From Achromobacter marplatensis (GTDB taxonomy: Bacteria > Pseudomonadota > Gammaproteobacteria > Burkholderiales > Burkholderiaceae_B), in contig NZ_NJIG01000012.1 of NCBI RefSeq assembly GCF_002209535.1, positions 89,434 through 153,433 of the forward strand: a stretch of DNA of 64,000 nt. The letters run 5' to 3'. Position 1 is the stretch's first letter, and every line of letters begins with the position of its first letter. A model generated the notes under the pieces. The model did no database searches, was not told where the DNA came from, and saw only the letters and a list, made by a program, of their open reading frames with translations. The position numbers and the translations under genes are program-made. Of the stretch, positions 25,693-33,282 are shown in pieces.

Positions 25693-26361
25693 GTGTTTCT
25701 ACAACCATCTTATAAGCCGCAGCAACCTCTGGTCTTGAGCGACCCGCTGGACGTGCAAAAGCGTTTGTATGAGCTTGACCCGTCGTTGGATGAGGCGTTG
25801 TTGCAAGAAGCAAACCTACGCGGCTATGAGGCACGGCTGGGTGCGACCCTTGCCCATGCTCCCACTGCGGCGGGTACCTATCATTGGCATGAATTTGTGG
25901 CGGCGCTGCGACAAGCCTTGATTCCTAAGGGCTGGGCTGCACGGGATTACAGGAATTGTCCTTGGGTGGTATCGCCTGATGAGCGCATCATGCTGTCTGT
26001 GATTACTGGTGATATCGACACCGGCAAGCCAGAGGGTAGTCCCACCAACCAGGCGGAAAAAGGGTCCGTCCTCGATGAGGCGATTCAGCAGAATCAGCTG
26101 TTCTCGAACGATGCTGATGTTGGCTCTGGGACCCAGCTGTGGGTGCTCCTCTATCACGTGGAGAGGAGCGCCACCGGGTATCGAGAAATTCGTACTGAAC
26201 TATCGTTGCCATCGCGCTTCGCGCGAGGGAAAATTGAGGGTTGGTCGGAACGTATTGTTCTGGCTTCCACGCCTCTTGACCCGTATGTGGGTGGCGGCAT
26301 TGATGTAACTCCTCCGGCGCAACCGATCGACGTTCCTGTCGAGCGGCGTCGCGTGGGGTAG
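25693..26361 (+). CDS. Unknown partner of XRE-ImmA protein
   Basis: The 222-residue protein starts at a GTG with GAGGAGG upstream. It is soluble, with a helical first part (LDVQKRLYELDPSLDEALLQ), the motif Y-H-W-H-E-F near residue 60, and a strand-rich second part (GTQLWVLLYHVERSATGYRE). No catalytic motif is recognised. The following gene begins 21 bases after its stop and encodes an XRE-ImmA/IrrE protein, so the two form an operon. Such pairs of an unknown protein with an HTH-metallopeptidase are known as toxin-antitoxin or defence modules, so this product is the likely toxin or regulated target. Confidence 0.65.
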   Translation: MFLQPSYKPQQPLVLSDPLDVQKRLYELDPSLDEALLQEANLRGYEARLGATLAHAPTAAGTYHWHEFVAALRQALIPKGWAARDYRNCPWVVSPDERIMLSVITGDIDTGKPEGSPTNQAEKGSVLDEAIQQNQLFSNDADVGSGTQLWVLLYHVERSATGYREIRTELSLPSRFARGKIEGWSERIVLASTPLDPYVGGGIDVTPPAQPIDVPVERRRVG

Positions 26362-26382
26362 TAAGTAAATTGGCTGCAAAGA

Positions 26383-27492
26383 ATGTTGAACCCAGCAAGA
26401 CTCGGATTTGCTCGAACACGTCGAGCATGGACAAAAGCGCGCCTGGCTCGAGAGCTGGGCGTGCAAGTCCGCTCTATTCAGGGCTATGAGTCCGGAGAGT
26501 ACGCACCTGAGGCGGACAAACTAGAAAAGATTGCAGAGCTGCTGCGTTTCCCGGTGTCCTTCTTCGAGGGGGATGACATTCCTCTCATCGCAGAACACAC
26601 GGCTAGCTTTCGTTCCATGTCCAAGATGTCTGCCGGGCTAAGAGACAAGGCTCTAGGCTCAGGAGAATTGGCATTTCTTCTCAATGACTGGATCGAAGCG
26701 CGTTTCAAGTTGCCTATCGCGGATTTGCCCGATTTGCGGGATCTCTCGCCTGAGGATGCCGCAGCAACGCTTCGAAGGATTTGGGGATTGGGTGAGGCGC
26801 CCGTTGAGAATCTAATTCATCTGTTAGAAGCTCGGGGAATCCGCGTCTATTCGCTGGCGATAGACGCTCGTGAGGTCGACGCGTTCAGTGTATGGAATGA
26901 CAATCGGCCATTCGTATTTTTGAACACCATGAAGTCTGCCGAGCATAGCCGTTTCGATGCGGCTCATGAGCTCGGCCATTTGGTGCGTGATCGCTATAGC
27001 ATGCTGCATGGTGGAGAGCACACGCCCGAAATGGAAAGGGAGGCGAACGCCTTCGCATCAGCGTTTTTGATGCCGCGAGGGAACATCATCGCATCTAAGC
27101 CGCGCGTGCCCACCATCCCCGGGCTGATAGAGCTTAAGCGGGTTTGGGGGGTGTCTCTGGCAGCTTTGGCCTATCGTATGAACCAGCTTTCCCTATTTAC
27201 GGAGTGGGGATATCGAAGCTTGTGTATCCAAATTGCGAAACAGGGCTATCGAACGAAAGAACCTCGGCCCATGCATCGCGAGGTTTCCCAAGTTCTGGTT
27301 AAGGTCTTTGAAGCGTTGAAAGCGGAGGGATTTACTCGCGCGGATGTGGCTCGGGAGCTCTGCTTGTATCAGGATGACATTGATAATTTGACCTTCGGTC
27401 TGGTGCTGTCGTCCGTCCCAAGCGCTACCGCGACGACGGCAGAGCCTAAGGCCAGGAGTATTTCTCGCCCGTCGTTGCAGTTAGTGAAGTAA
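26383..27492 (+). CDS. XRE-HTH regulator with ImmA/IrrE metallopeptidase domain
   Basis: The 369-residue protein has an N-terminal XRE helix-turn-helix (residues about 5-60, LARELGVQVRSIQGYESGEY) and a zinc-peptidase domain with H-E-L-G-H in FDAAHELGHLVRD. A downstream glutamate lies in E-R-E-A-N-A-F-A-S-A-F-L-M-P. This is the two-domain layout of ImmA/IrrE regulators, which bind their promoter and cleave a repressor or antitoxin on a signal such as DNA damage. Operon with the preceding 222-residue gene supports a regulated two-gene module. The C-terminal 100 residues are unassigned. Confidence 0.85.
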   Translation: MLNPARLGFARTRRAWTKARLARELGVQVRSIQGYESGEYAPEADKLEKIAELLRFPVSFFEGDDIPLIAEHTASFRSMSKMSAGLRDKALGSGELAFLLNDWIEARFKLPIADLPDLRDLSPEDAAATLRRIWGLGEAPVENLIHLLEARGIRVYSLAIDAREVDAFSVWNDNRPFVFLNTMKSAEHSRFDAAHELGHLVRDRYSMLHGGEHTPEMEREANAFASAFLMPRGNIIASKPRVPTIPGLIELKRVWGVSLAALAYRMNQLSLFTEWGYRSLCIQIAKQGYRTKEPRPMHREVSQVLVKVFEALKAEGFTRADVARELCLYQDDIDNLTFGLVLSSVPSATATTAEPKARSISRPSLQLVK

Positions 27493-28582
27493 AGCGCGAA
27501 GGCCGAGGCTGGTCCGCCCAAGGGCTCAGGAAATCAAGCCGCACGTCGTCCGACAGCAGTACAGCAAATGGCGATGGTTGCCACATGGCGAGCTGCACTT
27601 GTGCCCCTTTTAAAAGTAGACTGGGCCTGCATGGCAGCAAGTCGTATCATCGGGCGTTTTTATCAATTTAGATAAGGTGGCGATGAATCTGGGTGGCGAC
27701 AATTCTGGCGTTGGGGGCGGTAGTGCAATTGCGATTGCATCAGTCGGGTTTGTCATTGGTCGACACGACCGTTTTGACCTAACCCTGCATCGGTAAATCA
27801 GGGGATAAAGCTCTGTTTCGTTGCGGACCACGGAGGTGAACGTGGTCCAACTTATCCGTCGAGTCGTCTGCGCTTTTAAATGACGCGTGAACTTGTCGCC
27901 CTTGAGAATTCCTACCAGGCGACATGCGCCAGCGACAGATAGACGGATTACGCGGCCAAGACGTGGTCCAGTGTTCGGGAATTTTTCTTTGCTAGGTGCC
28001 TGCGGAAGGTGCCGGTGCCGTTAGCTAATTGCGAGACGCGAAGACTAAACGAACAATCCAGGAGACATACTTCACTCTGGAAGTTCCGTCCCGTGGCACC
28101 GTCAGAGCAGGTACGGTTGTACCTCCCAACCCCCAAGTACCGTACATTCCTTCATGTAGGTACGGTATGGCGGCGTAGCTGCGGCTTGCGGGGGGGGATC
28201 GCCTATGTCTTTGATCCACGAAGAAAATTCCCGCAGTCGTACCGCTGTCCTCGCTTTGCGCCGGACTCGGCAGCACCAAGGGAGGTGTCGAAACTCATCT
28301 GACTTGGGATTTGCGCTATCGAATTACGGAATCGAGATTTTTCGATATACAAGTGCTGCTGCAGCCTCCAGCCGGATTTAGCCTTCGGAGGTCCGATTTC
28401 TGTGCCAAATTTAGGGGGACGCGCCGTCATGCTCCGAACGCAACTATTGCGTGATGCTGGCGAGGCGCCTAGTCGGTACCCCCACGTCCGTCCGTTTCGG
28501 TATTGGCAATCCATGCCGGAAACAGCAGCCCAACGTTGATTGCTCTCGACATACCATTGTTTACAGCGGGCCGCTTTCGGCC
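27493..28582. other. Gene-free stretch left of the MITE
   Basis: No convincing coding frame in about 1.1 kb. A run of eight G lies near 28191. The area separates the defence-type genes from the arsenic island and is probably a junction of unrelated DNA. Confidence 0.4.
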
Positions 28583-28722
28583 GAGGCTGTGTGAAAATTC
28601 ACCGTGCTGCGGGTCATGTCGTAAGTTGGCTTCGCAGGTCAACTCAGGATCGACGATCGGAGTTGAGGGAAGGGTTTGATTACCCCCGAAAACATGTCCA
28701 TCACGAGTTTTTACACAGCCTC
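28583..28722. mobile_element. 140-bp MITE related to the IS1182 element at 55.8 kb
   Basis: The element begins with GAGGCTGTGTGAAAA and ends with TTTTTACACAGCCTC, an inverted repeat of 15 bases with one mismatch. The similarity extends outward on both sides through CCGCTT...GG, giving about 30 bp of imperfect inverted repeat. The inside, about 110 bases, has no coding capacity. The same terminal sequence GAGGCTGTGTGAAAA flanks the full IS1182-family element at 55761-57443, so its transposase could move this copy. Confidence 0.7.
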
Positions 28723-28884
28723 GACCCCAAGCGGTCTGTCGTCCAGTACCGCTTCGTATAACCACTCCTTCTCGTGCGGTTAGGCTCTATCACCTAGCCC
28801 ACTACGGCTTGAAAAGAAGGTCCGATCCGTCATGAAAAAGTAATTGGCGCCGCCTACATTCATTACTTCGTTAAATCCGGATAA
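28723..28884. promoter_or_regulatory. phoX upstream region
   Basis: The 160 bases between the MITE and phoX should carry its promoter. A Pho-box-like pair, CCGTCAT at about 28829 and AAGTAAT 11 bases further on, is present but weak. No terminator is seen. Confidence 0.3.
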
Positions 28885-31155
28885 ATGGACAATATGAAGA
28901 CCAACATGGATGCGCCCGTCGTGGACTTCAATGACGAGGACTCGAACACATCGCCAAATCCGACATTCGACGCGGTGCTACAAACCCGCTTGAGTCGACG
29001 CCGGATTCTGAAGGGAGGCATGGCAACGGTGGGCTCTGCCCTGTTCGGGGTTGGCCTGGCGGGCTGTAATGGCGACGGAGACGACGACAGCGATGTCGAT
29101 AGCCCGGACACGCCGCCCACAGGAGCACCTTCCACGGAGCCCCCGGAAAAACTGCTCAATTTCGGCGCGGTTCCGAAATCATTGGCAGACGCGGTCAGCG
29201 TTCCCTCCGGATACACCGCGCAAGTGCTCTATGGCTTGGGTGACCCGCTCGCCGCGGGAGTGCTTGCCTACAAGAACGATGGCACGGACAACGATTTCGA
29301 CAAGCGTGCTGGTGACCACCACGATGGCATGGAATGGTTCGGCCTTGGTGCTGACAACCGGCCGTCGGCAAGCTCGACGGATCGCGGGCTGCTGGCGGTC
29401 AACCATGAGGCCACGACGAACGAAGGGCTCAGTTCGTTCTTCCTACATGCAAATGGGGGCACGAGTACGCTACCCCGGCCAGCCGCCGAGGTTGACAAGG
29501 AGATCGCCATTCATGGAGTGTCGGTTGTCGAGGTAAAGAAAGCCGGCAATTCCTGGGTCACGGTTCCCGATTCGGTGTTCAATTTCCGACTCACGGCGCT
29601 TTCCGAAATCGAGATCGCCGGCCCCGCCCGCGGTAACCCGCTGCTGGTGACGAAGTACTCGCCCGATGCGACGCGGACGCGCGGCACCCTCAACAACTGC
29701 GGCACGGGAAAGACCCCTTGGGGCACCTTTCTGACTGGCGAGGAAAACTGGTACGGTTATTTCACGCGAGACGCTGCGGACGATGCAGCCCGCGGGAATG
29801 ACAAATCTGTCACCTCGCTTCGGCGCTATGGACGCAATCAAGGCGCTGCGTCGCGCCACGGCTGGGAATCGGCCGGCGCGGACGACCGATATGCTCGCTG
29901 GATAATCAGCCAGTCTGGCGCGTCGGCTGACGGTAGCGACGACTACCGCAACGAGATGAACGGCCAGGGCTACGTCGTCGAGGTGGATGCTTACGACCGC
30001 AGCAGAAAGGCGAAAAAGCGCTCGGCTTTGGGCCGGTTTGCCCATGAATCGGCCGCTTTCCGCACGGCCGTCGCGGGTCAACCGATCATCGTATATATGG
30101 GCGACGACGCTCGTGGCGAGTACCTCTACAAGTGGGTCTCGTCGGCCAATTGGGATCACGCGGACGCAGACGCGATCAGTCGTATCGCTGTGGGCGACAA
30201 GTATCTTGATAACGGCACACTCTTTGCGGCCCAGTTCTCAGAAGATGGAACCGGCTCGTGGTTGGAACTGTCGATGCAGAACTCGGCGGTCAGCGGGTAT
30301 GCGACCTACCCCTTTTCCGATCAGGCCGATGTGGCAGTTAATGCCCGCTTGGCGGCCGATGCCGCCGGTGCAACCAAGATGGATCGGCCCGAATGGTGTG
30401 GCGTGAACCCCGCGAACGGCGAACTCTATTGCACGTTGACGAACAACAGCAGCCGCCGCGTTGATCCCACCGGCTCGCAGTATGAGCCCGACTCCGCCAA
30501 TCCTCGCGTGTACACCGATATGAAGGGTGGCGCTAGCCAGACTGGCAACCCCAACGGACACATCATTCGTATCAAGGAATCGGCAGCGGCCGGTGATGGC
30601 GATCGCTTCGAATGGGATGTGTACCTGTTCGGCGCGCAAGCCGACGCCGATGTCACGACCGTAAACCTGTCCAGTCTTACCGATGACCAGGACTTTTCAG
30701 GCCCGGATGGTCTGGTGTTCAGTGCGGTAACGGGTCTGTGCTGGCTGCAGACCGATGACGGCGCCTACACCGACGTGACCAACTGCATGATGTTGGCCGC
30801 GCGCCCCGGGCAGGTTGGTGATGGGGCGAAGAAATCCCTGACTTATCCCAAGGGAGACGGCAGCACGCTTACGGTGGATACCTACGTCGGTAAGCCGCCA
30901 GCGGCAGAGCAGCTCAAGCGCTTTCTGGTGGGCCCGGTTGGATGCGAAATTACGGGGTTCTGCGAAACACCCGATGGCAAGGCCATTTTTGTCAACATCC
31001 AACATCCTGGCGAAAACACGGACCAAGCCAACCTCGCTGATCCTTCCAAGTACACCAGCCAATGGCCAAGCAATGCTGGGTATGGAGCTGGCAAACGGCC
31101 CCGCTCCGCGACGATCGTAATTACGAAGGATGACGGCGGCCGTATCGGAACCTGA
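28885..31155 (+). CDS. phoX: PhoX-family alkaline phosphatase, Tat-exported
   Basis: The 756-residue protein carries a twin-arginine signal near residues 36-60 (S-R-R-R-I-L-K-G-G, hydrophobic core, then G-L-A-G-C, which could also be a lipobox). The mature part is of the PhoX/DUF839 type, with a calcium/iron-binding six-bladed beta-propeller. Recognisable pieces are DHHDGMEWFGL, L-A-V-N-H-E-A-T-T-N-E-G and Y-M-G-D-D-A-R-G-E-Y-L-Y-K. PhoX releases phosphate from organic esters in the periplasm. Together with pstSCAB in the same island it would supply phosphate when arsenate competes for uptake. The ribosome site is weak and an ATG at 28894 is an alternative start. Confidence 0.87.
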   Translation: MDNMKTNMDAPVVDFNDEDSNTSPNPTFDAVLQTRLSRRRILKGGMATVGSALFGVGLAGCNGDGDDDSDVDSPDTPPTGAPSTEPPEKLLNFGAVPKSLADAVSVPSGYTAQVLYGLGDPLAAGVLAYKNDGTDNDFDKRAGDHHDGMEWFGLGADNRPSASSTDRGLLAVNHEATTNEGLSSFFLHANGGTSTLPRPAAEVDKEIAIHGVSVVEVKKAGNSWVTVPDSVFNFRLTALSEIEIAGPARGNPLLVTKYSPDATRTRGTLNNCGTGKTPWGTFLTGEENWYGYFTRDAADDAARGNDKSVTSLRRYGRNQGAASRHGWESAGADDRYARWIISQSGASADGSDDYRNEMNGQGYVVEVDAYDRSRKAKKRSALGRFAHESAAFRTAVAGQPIIVYMGDDARGEYLYKWVSSANWDHADADAISRIAVGDKYLDNGTLFAAQFSEDGTGSWLELSMQNSAVSGYATYPFSDQADVAVNARLAADAAGATKMDRPEWCGVNPANGELYCTLTNNSSRRVDPTGSQYEPDSANPRVYTDMKGGASQTGNPNGHIIRIKESAAAGDGDRFEWDVYLFGAQADADVTTVNLSSLTDDQDFSGPDGLVFSAVTGLCWLQTDDGAYTDVTNCMMLAARPGQVGDGAKKSLTYPKGDGSTLTVDTYVGKPPAAEQLKRFLVGPVGCEITGFCETPDGKAIFVNIQHPGENTDQANLADPSKYTSQWPSNAGYGAGKRPRSATIVITKDDGGRIGT

Positions 31156-31274
31156 TACCCAAAACCATAAGTAGGGCCAACATCGTCGATTCGTCGACAA
31201 CTTTGCGGGGCGATGCTGGGGGCTGGCATTCGCCCCATTTTTTTGCGGCGGCCGCTTTCGCATGTCAAATGTTG

Positions 31275-31292
31275 CTGACACTAATCTGTCAT
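31275..31292 (+). promoter_or_regulatory. Pho-box-like site upstream of arsR
   Basis: CTGACAC-TAAT-CTGTCAT: two seven-base half-sites in direct repeat with 11-base spacing, the second a perfect PhoB half-site and the first five of seven. It lies 54 bases before the chosen arsR start. Just after it stands ATCTATGCGATATAG, which has ArsR-operator-like symmetry. Confidence 0.45.
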
Positions 31293-31345
31293 CTATGCGA
31301 TATAGTCTGTCCGGATATACAGAACTACCGACTTATCGAATTTCC

Positions 31346-31825
31346 ATGCCCATCGCCAGCACGTCCACGCCTTCACCAGCGGTTGCCAGCCATTTCAACC
31401 CGGATTTACCTCGGGACGGAGTGTCTTTCCAGCACGCGCTAAGCGCATTCCACGCCCTTTCTCAGCCAACGCGGCTCGAGATTTTTCGCCTTTTGATGGC
31501 GCGCGAGCCGGAAGGGGTGCCTGCGGGCGCCATCGCGGAAATGGTGGAGGGCCCCCACAACACGGTGTCGCAGCATCTGTCGGTGCTTGCCCGCGCGGGC
31601 TTGATCTGGGGAGACCGCCAGGGGCGAAGCATCATATATCGTGCCGACGTAGGCGTCATGGGCTCGTTGATGTCGTTCATGTTGACCGATTGCTGCCATG
31701 GCCATCCCGAGGCTTGCGCGCCCGTCATCGCTGCGTTGGCGGGCCACTGCGACTGCGACATCATCCCGAACAAAAAGCCACTTCGTAGCGCCAAGAAAAA
31801 GGCTGGCGCCTCGGCGGCTACCTAG
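31346..31825 (+). CDS. arsR: ArsR-family repressor
   Basis: From the ATG at 31346 the protein has 159 residues; a start at 31262 would place the promoter motif inside the gene. The winged helix is clear (LSQPTRLEIFRLLMAREPEG, then H-N-T-V-S-Q-H-L-S-V-L-A-R-A-G-L-I). The metal site seems to be C-terminal: T-D-C-C-H-G-H-P-E-A-C and later H-C-D-C-D, as in ArsR proteins that bind As(III) through a vicinal cysteine pair plus a third cysteine. It should bind its own promoter and release DNA on arsenite. Its last four bases overlap the end of moaA on the opposite strand. Confidence 0.85.
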   Translation: MPIASTSTPSPAVASHFNPDLPRDGVSFQHALSAFHALSQPTRLEIFRLLMAREPEGVPAGAIAEMVEGPHNTVSQHLSVLARAGLIWGDRQGRSIIYRADVGVMGSLMSFMLTDCCHGHPEACAPVIAALAGHCDCDIIPNKKPLRSAKKKAGASAAT

Positions 31826-32916
31826 CCGCCGATGTAGCTCATCTCGATCTTTTGTTGGCGTGGTTGTAACGTTCGAACCTCTGAGTATCGATCGTTGCGG
31901 GATCGCCACCGCTCAGCCAAGCCGTTGATCAGCATTTGTGGATTCGACTCCGACCTCAATTGCAAACGTATGTCATCGCCTTGTTCGGCAAACAGACAGG
32001 TATAGAGCTTGCCGTCGGCCGAGACCCTTGCCCTTGAGCAATCGCCGCAGAATGGGTGGCTGACGCTAGAAATCAAACCGATTTCTCCTAGCCCGTCTTG
32101 GTAAGCCCAGCGGCGAGCGACTTCGCCGCGCACCGTTGGCGCCAAGGGCGTCAGCGGGAAAACGGCATGTATTCTCTTGAGGACTTCGTCGGATGGCAGC
32201 ACGGCCGAGGCATTCCAACCATTGGTCGCACCGACATCCATGAATTCGATGAAGCGCAGCGCGTGCGCGGTTCCGCGAAAGCGCCGGGCCATCGGCAGGA
32301 TCTGATCGTCATTCACACCACGTTGCACCACCATATTTATCTTGATGTGCGGGATGCCCGCAGCCTGGGCTGCGGCTATACCCGCCAATACATCATCCAC
32401 GGAAGCAGTCGTGTCCGCGACCCGCGCAAAGATGGACGGCGAAAGCGCGTCAAGGCTGACGTTCAGACGCCGCAACCCGGCGGCGGCCAGCCCCTGGGCC
32501 TTGCGTGCCAATAAAGACCCGTTGGTGGTCATGGCCAGATCAATCGGCGCGCCGGACGGCGTACGCAACGCCGCCAGTCGCGCAATAAGATGCTCCACGT
32601 CTTTGCGCAGCAGCGGTTCACCCCCGCTGACCCTGACCTTACGTACGCCCAGGCTGATGAAGGCGCTTGCGACTCTCTCAATCTCATCAAAAGTCAGCAG
32701 CTCTTCGCGGCGCAGGAATGAATGATCCGCGCCGAACTGATCTCGGGGCATACAGTAGGTGCAACGAAAATTGCACTGGTCTATGACCGAAATGCGCAAG
32801 TCATGCAGAGGCCGACCGTGCCGGTCTTCGGGCGGGCCGTCCATGCCTGACGAGGCGGTCGATGTTGACCGTAGCGAGGGAGATTTGCGGCGATCCAACA
32901 GCGGAGCTTCGATCAT
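31822..32916 (-). CDS. moaA: GTP 3',8-cyclase MoaA (molybdopterin synthesis)
   Basis: The 364-residue radical-SAM enzyme has the cluster motif C48-x3-C52-x2-C55 (QCNFRCTYC), S-G-G-E-P-L-L for SAM binding, and a second C-terminal cluster site (FCGDCSRARVSADGKLYTC). MoaA starts molybdenum-cofactor synthesis by turning GTP into 3',8-cyclo-GTP with MoaC. It is the last gene of the leftward aioB-aioA-cytochrome operon. An island-borne moaA next to aioA should boost cofactor supply for the arsenite oxidase, and this arrangement is known in other aio islands. It ends tail to tail with arsR with a four-base overlap. Confidence 0.92.
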   Translation of the reverse strand: MIEAPLLDRRKSPSLRSTSTASSGMDGPPEDRHGRPLHDLRISVIDQCNFRCTYCMPRDQFGADHSFLRREELLTFDEIERVASAFISLGVRKVRVSGGEPLLRKDVEHLIARLAALRTPSGAPIDLAMTTNGSLLARKAQGLAAAGLRRLNVSLDALSPSIFARVADTTASVDDVLAGIAAAQAAGIPHIKINMVVQRGVNDDQILPMARRFRGTAHALRFIEFMDVGATNGWNASAVLPSDEVLKRIHAVFPLTPLAPTVRGEVARRWAYQDGLGEIGLISSVSHPFCGDCSRARVSADGKLYTCLFAEQGDDIRLQLRSESNPQMLINGLAERWRSRNDRYSEVRTLQPRQQKIEMSYIGG

Positions 32917-32924
32917 GTTCTGCG

Positions 32925-33254
32925 TCAGCCTGGCGCGCCGGCAAGTATCCAGTCGACGACCTTTTTCGCGTCCTCGGCTGAAATTCCGGGGTTCGGCGGC
33001 ATCGGCACAGGTCCCCAGGTGCCCGCACTGCCATTCTTGATTTTCCCTAGCAGCAGGGCAGCGGCGCCGGGTTCGTCCTTGAACTTGGCGCCCACGTCCT
33101 TGTATGAGGGGCCGACGACCTTGCGGTCAACCGCGTGGCACGCCAGGCAATTGTTCTTGGTCAAGATCGCTTGGATTGTGGCGTCCGGGGCCGCAACACA
33201 GGTCAGGCTGGCAGATGCCAACCCGACCGACACGAACAGCTTGGTGATACGCAT
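32925..33254 (-). CDS. Class I cytochrome c (arsenite oxidase electron acceptor)
   Basis: A Sec signal peptide (residues 1-21, ending V-A-A) precedes a mature protein of about 87 residues. It carries the haem motif C-L-A-C-H, and Met in P-V-P-M-P-P-N-P as the distal ligand, typical of cytochrome c-551/c-552. It lies 28 bases after aioA and 8 bases before moaA in the same operon. The protein should take electrons from the AioB/AioA oxidase in the periplasm and pass them to the terminal oxidase; the gene is often called aioC or cytC in such operons. Confidence 0.9.
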   Translation of the reverse strand: MRITKLFVSVGLASASLTCVAAPDATIQAILTKNNCLACHAVDRKVVGPSYKDVGAKFKDEPGAAALLLGKIKNGSAGTWGPVPMPPNPGISAEDAKKVVDWILAGAPG

Positions 33255-33282
33255 AAGGGGCGGTGCTCCTTTGATTGAAAAA

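Noticed and set aside
29470..30159. Long minus-strand open frame inside phoX
   Set aside because: It is a mirror frame of GC-rich codons; the translation lacks family features, while the plus strand carries an unmistakable PhoX protein.
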